Assembly (NCBI GenBank): GCA_025331125.1
Contig: JAOALB010000146.1
Coordinates: 61,375-125,374, forward strand
Length of the DNA stretch: 64,000 nucleotides
Direction of reading: 5' to 3'
From: Mycogone perniciosa
Taxonomy: Eukaryota; Ascomycota; Sordariomycetes; Hypocreales; Hypocreaceae
In this document: piece after piece, positions 35,872 to 46,792 of the stretch
How positions within the stretch are numbered: position 1 is the stretch's first letter
Layout: each line of letters begins with the position of its first letter
The notes under the pieces: model-generated
What the model was told of the DNA's origin: nothing
Databases searched by the model: none
What the model saw: only the letters and a program-made list of their open reading frames with translations
Translations under genes and position numbers: made by a program

Positions 35872-37117
35872 GACGTCGGTTTTCTTGTTTGCTTTGTAGT
35901 GAGAGAGAAGTTGAAATTAGGCAGTAGTGCATAGAAAGTCTGGATTTGAGCGGAATTATAGACTTGGAATGGATATAACTTGCCTTTTTATAGATAAAAA
36001 CATCATACATTCATACCCCCTTATGACAAATTACAAACGAACAATGTGATGGATGGCGTGAGTCAAACGGAGAAGGTTCCGTGTCATACACACAGTTGAT
36101 CGTAGGAGGTCCGGACCTGCCGAATACCGTCGTAACTTGCATTGGGACATGGTTGTCGCCAACCCATCTCGGTTCAGAGAGACGGTGTACTCCAATTGTA
36201 GGTGTGCTCCAACCAACGGCAGACCACTCTGACAAGGAGCACCCCTAGACGGTAGACAGAACGACAGACGGCAGACGGATCCATATCTAAGCCCGGTCTA
36301 AATTACAAAGTTGATCATCGCTGCATATGCTCTCTAGCATGAAATGTTAATCCAAATGAGCATTAATTAATCCTTTTCGGCTAACATACAAACTTGACTT
36401 GAAGCTTTGTGTGAAGCATTGGCCAGCATTAAGAGTCTGTTATATTTAAGTAAACGATTGAGTGGGTATTACCTTCATAGCCCTCTGTTTGTATGTAATG
36501 GACCGTCCCATCCCAATCTATCACTGTCTAAATGAGACTCGCTTAAATTTGACTGCACTGATCTTGGAAAGGATGTACGGAGTAGAGGGATGCGAAACCT
36601 GTTCGTTTGCATTAAGCTAGTAGCCTTAGTCTCGCGGGTTAGTTCGCTACTAGATTCTTTCTGTTTTCTTGAACTAGTTAGACCAGATAAATTAAGGTGG
36701 CTTTATTAGTACGAGTATTGCCAAGATGTTAACATTACATGATTCTAGGCTAACGAAGATCCTGATCGAAAAATATAATCATAGTGAGGTTTATAAACAG
36801 ATGGCTACAATCTTGACCTATAAGACTTAGGTTTACGCGTAAGATTTTAGCGCTTCCGTTTTTAGGAGATTGTAAAACAGCAACTCTTTATCCTGCATTC
36901 CACCACTTGATTCCATATCAACCCCTGTATTAGTGCTGGGGTATATGCTATTAGGCTCTAATCCTTTACGCCTTAAACCTTTTAGGTAGATAAAAGAGGG
37001 CATAGTTTAGTGATGGGGAAACATATATTTTATCAAGCGGAAAGACACATGCCCAAACCACACGCGTCGACCAGGCCCATAAAGGGAACTATCTGCAGGA
37101 ACGTAGGAGCGCGGTTT
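35872..37117. other. Intergenic region, no gene seen
   Basis: About 1.2 kb of mixed, moderately AT-rich DNA. Open frames at 36011-36235 overlap one another on the same strand without motifs. Nothing recognised. Confidence 0.4.
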
Positions 37118-37125
37118 GTTGGCGG

Positions 37126-37324
37126 CAGGGCTGCCATTCGATAAAACAAACAAACGAAAAAAGCAATGAAGTGACTTGTGCAAAATATCAAATCGATCAA
37201 ATATAAATGTATCATCTCGCTTATTTTAGAAGAATTAGTACATCTATATTTGATCCATTTGATATTTTACACAAGTCACTTCATTGCTTTTTTCGTCTGT
37301 TTGTTTGATCGAATAGCAGCCCTG
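37126..37324. mobile_element. hAT-type MITE, 199 bp, with 8-bp target duplication
   Basis: Almost the whole element is a long inverted repeat: about 85-bp arms around a ~30-bp centre. The outermost bases are CAGGGCTGC on the left and GCAGCCCTG on the right. The octamer GTTGGCGG lies directly outside both ends (37118-37125 and 37325-37332). An 8-bp duplication and termini starting CAGGG are hallmarks of the hAT superfamily. Only a few mismatches separate the two arms, so the insertion is fairly young. It has no coding capacity and would rely on a transposase elsewhere. Confidence 0.9.
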
Positions 37325-37477
37325 GTTGGCGGACGCGGTCCTCCCCCTATTTAATGTTATTTTCCCTTTGTTAGGTCCTAGGCTTTATATGGCCTCTTTA
37401 TTGGCTAGATTAAAACTACGACAACCTTCTTTTACACAATAATACATTTAACCTTTTCAAACATTAACGTTTGTTTT

Positions 37478-38002
37478 TGTCGTCTCTATGGGCCGAATGG
37501 ACGGAGTTCTGGACCGACTAACCAATCAGAAGGAAGTGATCGCCGAACAACCCAGTAATCACAACGACGCTTACTAGATAGGTAGGTACGCTAAGAGAAG
37601 TGATTACCAAGACGCTCATTAAGACAGTAATCAAGGGAACGATTACTAAGGAACCAGTAATCACTTCTTGACTGACTCGTCACTTATTTTGTATACTTAC
37701 ATCGATAGTCGTTAATATTTGCCTTTACTGTAACATACCTATTAACCATAATCTTGACTACGTTACGCTGCTTAGTATTTATCCCCCAGCTTCTTGTAAG
37801 AGGTGGTGTCTGTTATATATGAGTGTAAGGGGCAATGCCAGCACGAAGTGCTGGCATTGACGGATATTGTGCCAGTTGGTGCAGCTGGTGGAATGGTCTA
37901 TTGTCTAGGATTAGCCCCCCTTCTAACCCGTATTGCACTACTCTGCTAATATAAACCTATGAACACGGATTTATCCCCTAGGAATCAAACTAGATTGTTA
38001 TA
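37478..38002 (+). repeat. Decayed LTR remnant of the Gypsy family with an internal insertion
   Basis: Blocks matching the inverted LTR (reverse complement of 56063-56469) occur in order: ACCAATCAG, a GTGATTAC-rich part, CTTAGTATTTATCC, and, after an unrelated insert of ~135 bp (about 37795-37930), CTAATATAAACCTATGAA and ATTGTTATA. It is not RIP-mutated to the degree of the flanks. No clear target duplication. Confidence 0.65.
37833..37859. repeat. Perfect 12-bp hairpin with GAA loop
   Basis: CAATGCCAGCAC, then GAA, then its exact reverse complement. It lies within the insert that interrupts the LTR remnant. It could be the end of a small transposon or a structured transcript element. Confidence 0.6.
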
Positions 38003-38118
38003 AAGTTGTGCTAAAGGGAACAGAAAGTAAAATAAAACAAGAACTATTTCCCCTGTTAAAGGAGTGAAGGGTTTGAAGGCTTAAATCCCTATTAACAAGT
38101 AACAACTATTTCCTCTCC

Positions 38119-38775
38119 TTAGTGCTTATCGCATTGAACTTTGTCGTAACCAGTACTACATTCAAATTGAACGCCAGAGCCCCTGCCTTTAGATGCAATA
38201 GGAGCTAAGGCGCCGCCCTCTGGTTTATCACCCCAGCCGGATTTATTAGAAGGGCCACGGCAGATCTCGCAGGTCCGTTCCTATATCCAACCCCAGACAA
38301 CTTTGTTCTGGAGCCAAATCTGTCCAACACTATGAGCGGGAACTTGGCAGTTAACTATATTATCGTTAGTTACTATAATTAATACACAGTGAACACGACT
38401 AGTAATAACTTACCAAAACCAGAGTCTGTCCAAGTCTCAGTAACTGTAAGACCAGCCTTGACACTAAGAATGTCCTCAATAACCTTTAAGTCAATACTAT
38501 AGAATAAAGTATTAGTATATATCAAATCCCTTGATGACTGAAATAGAAAAGGAGGCTTACCCTGTGTCTGTTGAAATCGCTTTACTATGTGCCCAGCCGA
38601 TATTCTGAGTTGCGGGCAGTGGGGATAGTCCATTATGTAAGCAAGACGAAGCAGGAGTCCAGCTATCCCACCAGATTTGAGTTTCTTTAGCCCATTGCTC
38701 CGCAGTGATATAACAAGTACTTAATGGAATATTGGTGTTAGTTATTATTTTCACTTTAGGGTTATATACCTTGCA
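38119..38775 (-). pseudogene. Broken small secreted-protein gene, paralogue 1
   Basis: Exons read on the minus strand: up to 38561 (segment TCYITAEQWAKETQIWWDSW and on), 38496-38414 (VIEDILSVKAGLTVTETWT) and from 38354 (VNCQVPAHSVGQIWLQ). Introns have good GT..AG borders and phases fit. An in-frame TAG at 38283-38281 interrupts the last exon; the same frame then runs on to a TAA at 38119 with conserved cysteines (TCEIC, VQFECS, KVQCDKH). TAG could arise from CAG by a C-to-T change. The signal-peptide exon is not found. It is clearly related to the gene at 40468-41455. The protein family is not recognised. Confidence 0.65.
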
Positions 38776-40467
38776 TTTTAATATTCAAACGATAGAGTTA
38801 CGGGAGAGGAGGTTCTCGCTTAGAATGTAGAGAGTTAACTGAGTCGGGATTCCTAGGCTGTGAGATCGTAAAACTACTAGCCACTGTTGCCCTCCCTTTG
38901 GGTGTTTAAGCTATATTGCCTAGCTGCTACAGCCATACTTCAATACACTTTCTTAATATATTTACATTGCATAGGCGTGTCATCTTCCTGCCTTAGCAAG
39001 GAAACATAATTGCCAGTATAACAGACTTGCTATTGTTAACTATCTCGTAGAATCTACTCCCTAATAAAGGGCCCTCCTATGTTCGCTTTCTTCCTCCTCC
39101 CCTCTCCCTTTTTTCTTTTTTCTTCTTCTTTTTCGTTCTTTCTTGCTCTATAACATTACTTAGCCTCCCCGATATATGACATCCCATCCAAGCTAGTAGG
39201 CGAAATAGTAAGAAGTATTTCTCGTCATCCCACCATTAGCAGAACTTCCACATTCAAGAATTAATGATCGCCATCGTAACCCATTATCTGTCGTGAGGAA
39301 CGTGAAAGCTTTCGTCTCCACCATACTGACCAAAGGAAATCAAGTCAACCCACAAAGCGGTGAGTAAGAGGCAATCAGTCACAGAGGATTTCCATGACCT
39401 CGTTGCTGTGAACCAAGTACTGAGTGGAGTCAATATATGCTTCGGGGTTAGATGCGCCTATATGTGACTGAAGATCCTCTCTAACGCCTAACCAATCCTC
39501 GGGATTAAAAGAAATTCTGGATGAATCACTGCCTCTCTTATTAATGTTGGTGGAATCCCGCCCAGTAAAGTAATCCACTACAGGGCGGCGCCTCGCCCGA
39601 GAACAGTGACGGGCAATCGGTTTGCAAAAAGAAAAAGCGGAACTGCAAAAGGGATATGCCTCCAAAAACTGCCATATATTAAGCTTAAGAATAATTTAAA
39701 AAATCAACTTAATTTCTATATTATTTCAAGTTGGTTTTGCCATTTTCCGCTTTTATTCTTATTGTTTAATGTTGCTATGATCGGCCCCTTGACGGATTAT
39801 TCGCTGGGGAATGTGCTTTGCGGTCCGGCTTTTTTGCTGCCTGGTTGATAGGGCATTGACGATCCTCAGATAGGCTCCATAATACGAGTCATTCAGGCGA
39901 AAGATGAGAAACCCAGCTAGTAGCATGTACCTCGTAATTTGCGCCCTGGTGAGCCTGAAGCTCATTCTTGTTCATGCCTACCGACGATCCGCCGCACTGG
40001 CTCTTCCTCCACTTGCCTTTCCGCTTGCGCCCTGAATCTACTGTATACACATGTATTTGGAACACGACTGGATAAACACTGTGGAGGAGGCGGTAGTACA
40101 GCGCGGGGCGCTACGAGAGGCGGGCTTGTATACAATCGAACATGCTTCAATGAAGAATCCCTGCTACAACGTGGATGGAATCTGTGTAGTAGATTCACGA
40201 GGACCACAAGTCAGACAGAGCATGCGGAAGACCTATTTTCCCAGCCATATAAATACAAATGTTCAAATATAGACTTCGTCAGTTGATCTGATACTGCGTT
40301 ACGTAGGGAGTGTGTACTACTCCGAAAAACCTCCTCTTTGCCTTCCCATGGTCATACAGGTAAGCGGGTGAAACTTTTGTATGCACAATACTCTTACGGG
40401 TCTGCATCTTACGGGGCAACACTCAAGCGCTATACGACTCTTCTAGATACACTACGATATCCTTGCA
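38776..40467. other. Intergenic region, no supported gene
   Basis: 1.7 kb. It contains a pyrimidine-rich tract near 39090-39150 and open frames at 39375-39665 (minus) and 39939-40286 (both strands) that have no motif or splice support. Parts may be remnants of the N-terminus of the neighbouring pseudogene. Confidence 0.4.
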
Positions 40468-41455
40468 ATGCGACTCCTCGTTCTTCTCACCCTCGTTAGC
40501 CTCAGTACCGCTACGCCAGTTGCAGAGCCAGTCGCCCTGCAGATGTTCGCAAGCTCAACTATACCGCTATTAACCCAGACGATCCTCACGAAGGCGTGTT
40601 GAATAATTGGAATCCCCAGCACATTATCCACTCCGACAACCTATCCAAGTATTTTGATCACCATGAAGACGTTACTTACACTATGTACCTTATCGACACT
40701 CGCTCGGTAGTTGACCTCAGTACCTTAAAACCCTGACCTCGTAAGGAGGGACTTCAGAAGCGACTGGCCATGCCAATGTAAGTCTGGGGTATAGATGCCT
40801 TAAAGCACTGGAGCTAGTATTCTATTGAGCGTCTGTACATGATTTAAGCAACGCTGGGCCGGGGACACTGCGAGTTGGTATGATGTATTCGAAAAGGCTT
40901 CTTCTTGTCTCTGGACTGGAGGCAATAAGGGAACAGCAGCCCAGAGGATGACTTGGTCGTACACCAAGTCGATTGCAACAAGCGCCGGGTAAGTTTGTCT
41001 TATCTCTGGAAGAAATTTCAATCGATACTGATATTCCAATATGTAGTCTTGACTACCAAATTATTAAAGATGTTCTTGGCATTGCTGCTGGCATCACAGT
41101 CACTGAGAGCTGGACTCGCGCTGGTAGCGGAAAGTCATTACATTGGTGGCTCATTTACTCTCTCTCAGTCATAATGGCTAGTGCTACTGTCTTACCTATT
41201 GTTGCTTATTAGCTGACACAGCACGTATCTAAGTGACCTGCAATATTCCTGCCAAAGCGTGGGCCAGATCTTTGTTTCGAAAAAAAATTGTCTGGAGATG
41301 GATTTGGGAGGGCGATTTACGTATTGTGCTCTAACTCCAGTGTCAAATGCCGCAACGACCGGCCTATAGGCGGTGCCACAGATCCTACTCATTCCGCCAT
41401 TTATGGTGATGGTGTGCAATACGGCTGCACTGGCAAAGACAAAGTTCAGTGCTAA
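40468..41455 (+). pseudogene. Broken small secreted-protein gene, paralogue 2
   Basis: Starts with a clean signal peptide (MRLLVLLTLVSLSTATPVAE) at 40468, but the following segment DVRKLNYTAINPDD is in another frame. Downstream come SSCLWTGGNKG, an intron starting GTAAGT, then IIKDVLGIAAGITVTESWT, colinear with paralogue 1. The next splice donor is lost (GGAAAG instead of GGTAAG), and the last exon changes frame twice, once at a run of eight A's, before ending in VQYGCTGKDKVQC. The shared order of cysteines and the DKVQC ending show common ancestry with 38119-38775. It is a decayed gene, or a sequence with several indel errors. Confidence 0.65.
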
Positions 41456-42285
41456 GCGTCTGCACCATCTGGAGACCCTGTTTGACTTCCGGAACCTCCA
41501 TCGAGAGATCAAGGTTACGATATCTCGCTTCGGCACTTACAGCTAAGATCTTGTTGACATGTATCGACCAGCGCTAGAATCTAAAGTCTATGGTTTCCAA
41601 ATTCTTCAGTGAGATATCGTAAGCGTGAGCTCAATGATAGGAAAAGTCGCGTAGAACCGTAGAAATACCCTCATGATTTTGATTTTTACTTTCTCCGGAT
41701 AGCCGATAAGTTTTTCTGTTTACCTAGGGTAAGAATGACGGTACTATCGAGGACGATTTGAGTTGGTGTGTCGGATTCGGGAGTCCATTGTAGACCGAGC
41801 CCGCTCATGACCTGTAAGAAAAGTTTGACTATATAAATGGTCGGGGTGGTATTTTCCTTCTTGAGCTTTTCATACATACACCTTTTTTCGCCTTGTGATA
41901 ATCGAGTCCTGGCTTCAGAAGAAGCTGCTCTTCAGCGATTCGTTGAGCTGCTTTGCATTTACCACCAGCTTCACACGCACAAATGAGAGATCGTCGTATT
42001 CTAAGGCCATCGCGGAAGTGAGTCCAAATGCCCATCAAATCACATCGCAACAAGTCATGAGGTATGGAAAGAGTCTGCTCCATACATGCACAGTACCTGC
42101 TATCAGAGGCCTACGACGAATATTTGATATAAGTAATTGTGGATTATCTGAATACGCATGCGCGACCGACATATTCCAGCAATCATGCACCCCAGACAAC
42201 CAACCTCGTTCCTACAACGACATTCCCTACAGCATGCTTACACCAAATGTTCTAAAATCCCAGTCAAGACACCATGGGCTAATGA
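41456..42285. other. Intergenic region, no gene seen
   Basis: 830 bp downstream of the regulator gene. The long plus-strand frame entering at 41895 is antisense to the regulator's 3' end and is discounted. Confidence 0.45.
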
Positions 42286-44535
42286 CTAAAAATAACTGGA
42301 AAAATCGGGAAGGTCCATGTGCAGGTCCTCTACTAACGTGTTCCAGTCAGGAAGATTCTGCATCAGACTGGTCCAATCCATGTTCTCTCCATCAAAACGC
42401 CGCACATCTATTAGCTCCTCTTGCTGGTGATGAGGGTGAGTATTTTGTTGCTGTTGCTGCTGCAAGTTTTCCACAAATTCTTCACTCATAACCTCGCTTC
42501 TGCTATTCTCCAGGTTGGTGACCTCTGCCACATTGACCTTAGCCACAGATTGCCGTATCAATTCAGCTTTCTTTTTCAGTCTCTGTAACACGATGGATTT
42601 GAGGGCTGGGCCTGACACTGCTTGGCAAAGTTTGAGGCGCTCTACTTCAAACATTCTTTCCACAATGCACCATGCTTGATCAACCCCAGGGCCTTCCGGA
42701 CGAACGCACAGGTGCCAAAGGACATACAGTAGCATGTGATACTGCGGGTGGCCGTTCATAGCCCATCTATACGGACGGAAAAGCTCATCTGCCCACAGCT
42801 CCAAGTGGGTTTCCAGACACTTTAATGCAGACATGAGATTCTCATCTGTGGCGAAAGAGTTGCGCTCATCCGGGTTCTCTCTATTGGCGAGTTGCTGGCG
42901 GGTTACAAAGTCGATTTTGTGCACCATGCAGATGACCGTTTTCAAGGCCATTCTTTGCAGTGGAATGACAGGATTGCACGACTTGATGTTGTACTCGACA
43001 CGTGCTTTGAGCTGATTGAACATGTTGCTTCGGATGACTTCTTTGGGCGTCGAGCTGGTGGGCATGGTTGAGATATGGGCCATGTGTTGCAGTGTCTGAG
43101 CTACTTCCATACATGCGAGAGGGAGGGTCATCCTGGTCCACCCATCATGTGGAGGTGGTAACTCCTTCATATCTGGGCGGAGTTCGGAGTCGTCAATGTT
43201 GAGGGGCATCATGGTGTCGTATGCGGGAACAGTTGACCATGAACTGATACCATGGTCTTCTGCGGCCCTGCTATCACGCGCGAGAAAATGCCACCAAAGT
43301 CGTCTGCGGACTTCGGACTCGAATGGAGTGAGTCCAAGCTTGGTCCCGTCCCGGTGAAGACCGATGGAGTGAGCCATTCGCACGGCAAGGCCATTCAAGA
43401 TCCAGACGCCTCTCCCATGATTATAAGATCGGGTTGCTGTCTTTCACAACGCATCAGCATCACTCCTCTTACATAAAGACGAGTACAGAGCATACCAAAT
43501 ATATTGCCAATCCCTGCAATAACACGACTGTAGGATTTTCTAGCATGTCCGCTTCAGCAAGGGCTTTTTGGAATTCTTTTTTGAAGGTTTTGAGGGCGGT
43601 GGGCTTGTCAACACCGAGCATATGTTGAACCTCATCTGCGTTAATGGTAAGTGTGGATGCAAAATACACGGCCGATACCAAAGCCATTACATCTTTCGAG
43701 ACGGAGTCGGGCTGGTGGATGGCCGTAAAAATAGTGACTTCGTCTGTAGGGATATGTAAGACTTTGAGGTTGACATCGACATTTTGTACAAATATATGCC
43801 ACAGCTGCGTAGCGCTCAGTCTGGATAACTTCCAGCCGGCATCTTTCTCTCCAAAAACAGATGGGCTGGATATAATACCCATCAAGCTAAATGGGGAATT
43901 GGGATCCTGTTGCTTGGTGTCGCTGTGTGGAGCATGCAAAAGCGATGATTTGTCTTGGTCCTTGTCCAATGTTAGCTACAGTTGCATCACCTCTCACCAT
44001 GGTATTTTCTCACCTCTTCAATGACCTTGGAGATGAGGAGCTCATTAAAGTACTGGCTGGAGGAGCCATTCCGCACCAAGACTTCTTCGGATGAAAGCTC
44101 TCTGTGCTCTTGGGGAGATTCGTGAGGGCTCACTGGCAGTATAACAGACACCGGTGCCTGAGGCGAAACCAAGGGATGTGGCGGTGGCGGTAGCGACCGT
44201 TTTGCGCCCCCCGAGTCAATTGATGCGGCCACGATGGTCTTCTCCAGATCAGAGATGCGAGAGGCAACATCAGCAATGGTGGCCTTCCGGACGCGCCGGA
44301 CCGGTCTGTCAGAGGACGGATAAGTGCACTCAAGACGTGCCCGCACGCATGCCAAGCACGGCATCTGTCTATCACATCGAATCTTCCTTCGGTGACACAA
44401 TACGCAGGACCGGTCCGGCTTCCGGCGTGGATGGGGTGAGGTCGGAGAGGGATCCCGCTCCGTCGAGCCGGAGGTGACCGGCGTACTCGGCGTGGAAGTA
44501 CTACCCGGCTTTGTCAGGTCGCTGAGGGGGCTCAT
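42286..44535 (-). CDS. Zn2Cys6 transcription factor with fungal-specific middle domain
   Basis: 713 aa from three exons: 44535-44014, 43960-43496, 43440-42286; introns 53 and 55 nt, both phase 0. The zinc cluster SCVLCHRRKIRCDRQMPC..C lies near residues 43-70 and has the six cysteines; a linker and short coiled-coil (VASRISDLEKTIVAA) follow. The middle homology region is marked by GLAVRMAHSIGLHRDG and RRRLWWHFLARDSR. A poly-glutamine run sits near the C-terminus with an acidic tail ending LDMDLP-like, a possible activation region. It is the only regulator in the window and the obvious candidate to control the metabolic genes, though it lies 9 kb from the GST gene and nearer to the hydrolases. 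Confidence 0.92.
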
Positions 44536-45369
44536 GTCTTACTCCCTCGGCAACTACTTCCAATCAAAACAGATCGTATGGTGCTGAAGAAGCTAATTGT
44601 CTTGCTGAACAGCTGTAATTGTATGATTAAGATGGAGGTTGTTTAGGCCCGCGTCTCGGCCCGGCGCAAAAAGATGCACCGATGCCGAACATGGATCCTC
44701 CCTATTAATAATCAAGCAGCCAAAGCAGCTCCACATAGCCACAGAGGAATACTGCTCCTTACGGAGCGGAGTACTCTGTATATGAAGTATTAGTAATGGA
44801 ATAGGCCATAAATAAGCTTACACAAGTTATCTCCGAAAGGAACAAACCAGGCTGCTAAAGCTCCGTTCCTCAACTATAATTCCCGATTCCTCTAGAAGGA
44901 GTGAAATATTTACCCAGAAATACCGCAACGTATCCACAATGAGTTATCCTCATTGAAGGCAGTGATAAACTGGGAATATCATTTCCCAAAAGCTTGAATT
45001 AGGGAAATGTTTTTAGACCGACGCAGAGATAAGGCGGTCAATACCGCATGCGGGGGCAGAATCTCAGCTGAGATAGTGCCGTAAACAGCTCCCTGGACGG
45101 CAAATGTGTGTGATCTTGTGCACATGAGGAAAAGGTACCTATTATATAGCTAAATAAACAGATCACCGGTAACACATTATCGTGATGGTACCAATCATTG
45201 TCCCATATTTCATATTATTGAAGACTGATGTGGGAATCACTGGAATCTTCAGGTTAACTGTATCGAAAACCATCATCCTGTGTGATTCAAGTAGATGTCA
45301 TGATTCACAATTACATCCCCCAACTAAACAAATAATCACCAGGTCTGACTATACGAAGACTGTCATCCT
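44536..45369. promoter_or_regulatory. Upstream region of the Zn2Cys6 gene
   Basis: 834 bp between the regulator's start and the 3' end of the isochorismatase-like gene. It contains a CTTACGGAGCGGAGTACTC block near 44758. A plus-strand frame at 45182-45526 is antisense to the neighbour and not called. Confidence 0.45.
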
Positions 45370-46171
45370 TCATTCTCGCAAGTTGGCGGCTGTCTTCTTC
45401 GGGTTCCTAGCCCATTCCTCCACTGTAATCACGTCGTCCACAATCGTGGGCCAAACAATCTCCACCGCAATATCTTTGAGCTGGATGCTAAATCCGGCGG
45501 TAGCATCGCCGCTATTTGTGGATTAGTCCGTGAATTCAATATGGATGACTGATATAAATGGACATACATAATGGTGACATGATATCCACTTCATTCATAC
45601 ATTCGTCAGTTGTTGATTACCCAGTCCATGGAATCTTGCACTCACAGCTCAATGGCGTACCGAGCAGTTGTCTCCAAACATGTGTTTGCGACCACGCCAG
45701 CGCAAACAACATTGGTTATGTCGTGCTGACGTAATAGGTAATCAAGATCGGTGTTGGCGAACGAACTTCCTCAACTGTCAACAATGGCATATATGTTTCC
45801 CTCTCAAAAATATCGACTCACCTGCTATTCCAGTGCCGTGATACGACAACATCACCGTTGCTTCGATCAGGGCCCATATCTTCATAGATTTGGGCCCCAA
45901 AACTCCCCAGCTTAAATGATCCCGTCTGCTGAATCCCGAGTTGACTTTTTGTCATATGGTTCCAGTTATTAAAGCCACCCTCTTCGTACAACTGATGCTG
46001 ACAGTAAAAGATTGGAATATTCGCGTTTCTTGCAATTTTGATCAAACTGTGGATGTTCTTCACCGTATTGGTAGCTTTGAGACTCTCTTTGAGCTTCGGA
46101 TAAAGCTTCCCATCTGGGTGCAGGAATTCATTAAGGGGGTCAATAAGGAGAACGGCTGTTTTGCCTGGCAT
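45370..46171 (-). CDS. Isochorismatase-fold cysteine hydrolase
   Basis: 210 aa from four exons: 46171-45822, 45765-45646, 45588-45568 and 45511-45370. The third exon is only 21 nt, yet phases fit on both sides. The fold is shown by AVLLIDPLNEFL with the catalytic aspartate near residue 11, a lysine region before the GDVVVSRHWNSSSFANTDLDYLL block, and VVCAGVVANTCLETTARYA with the nucleophilic cysteine. The C-terminus GYHVTIIGDATAG is typical. Members hydrolyse isochorismate, nicotinamide, N-carbamoyl amides or similar compounds. The substrate is unknown. It is on the same strand as, and between, the regulator and the DUF829 gene. Confidence 0.87.
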
Positions 46172-46792
46172 TTCATGTACTGGTGACCCTTGGAGTTTAA
46201 AGTATGAAAAAGAGGAAACTGAATTTGATGTAAGATTCTACTTCAGGAAATATTGGAGCTTAAATGCAGAACGATATGGTAGAGTGTGTTGAACATTGTT
46301 CCACCCGACTCTCCAATTACATCATGATGTGATGTAGGTTGCTTGACAATTAGAAAAGCTTCGAGGCTAGCGATGGCTTGCATGACACAGGTTTTGTCAT
46401 TCAATAATGGTTCCCCAATCAAAATCCTGTCCGAACGCCAATGGCGTAGTTATTCTTTAATCCGGCGTCCGATGCAAAACTGTTCCCATTTTTTTCCAGA
46501 GCTCCTTATTGGGTGTACTCATTTAAGTGTTAAACAGTAACAAGATTGGACAGACTGTAGTTAAGATGAAGTGTACATGACATAATTAAAAAGGTCCAAA
46601 TAATCCTTCGGTAGTACATAGTTCATACTACTCACAACCCAATAGGTCTCTGCGCATTCACCTGCCTAATTCGATGGCCGTGCACGAATCAATTTGAGCG
46701 CAACTTGAGGTAACTTGCATCTAACTACAAAATTCTATTCTAGGGGATGCATATTCGTAGTGGAAGGCCAGACCTGCTGAAGCCATGGACCA
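46172..46792. other. Intergenic region, possible gene remnant
   Basis: 621 bp. On the minus strand around 46390-46520 a short stretch reads like degraded coding sequence (for example TPNKELWKKMG), but stops interrupt it and no family is recognised. Confidence 0.35.

Noticed and set aside
39375..39665. 96-aa minus-strand frame
   Set aside because: It reads somewhat like protein at its C-terminus, but no start context, intron partner or family was found.
41895..42491. 198-aa plus-strand frame
   Set aside because: Half of it is antisense to the Zn2Cys6 gene and the rest is low-quality intergenic sequence.
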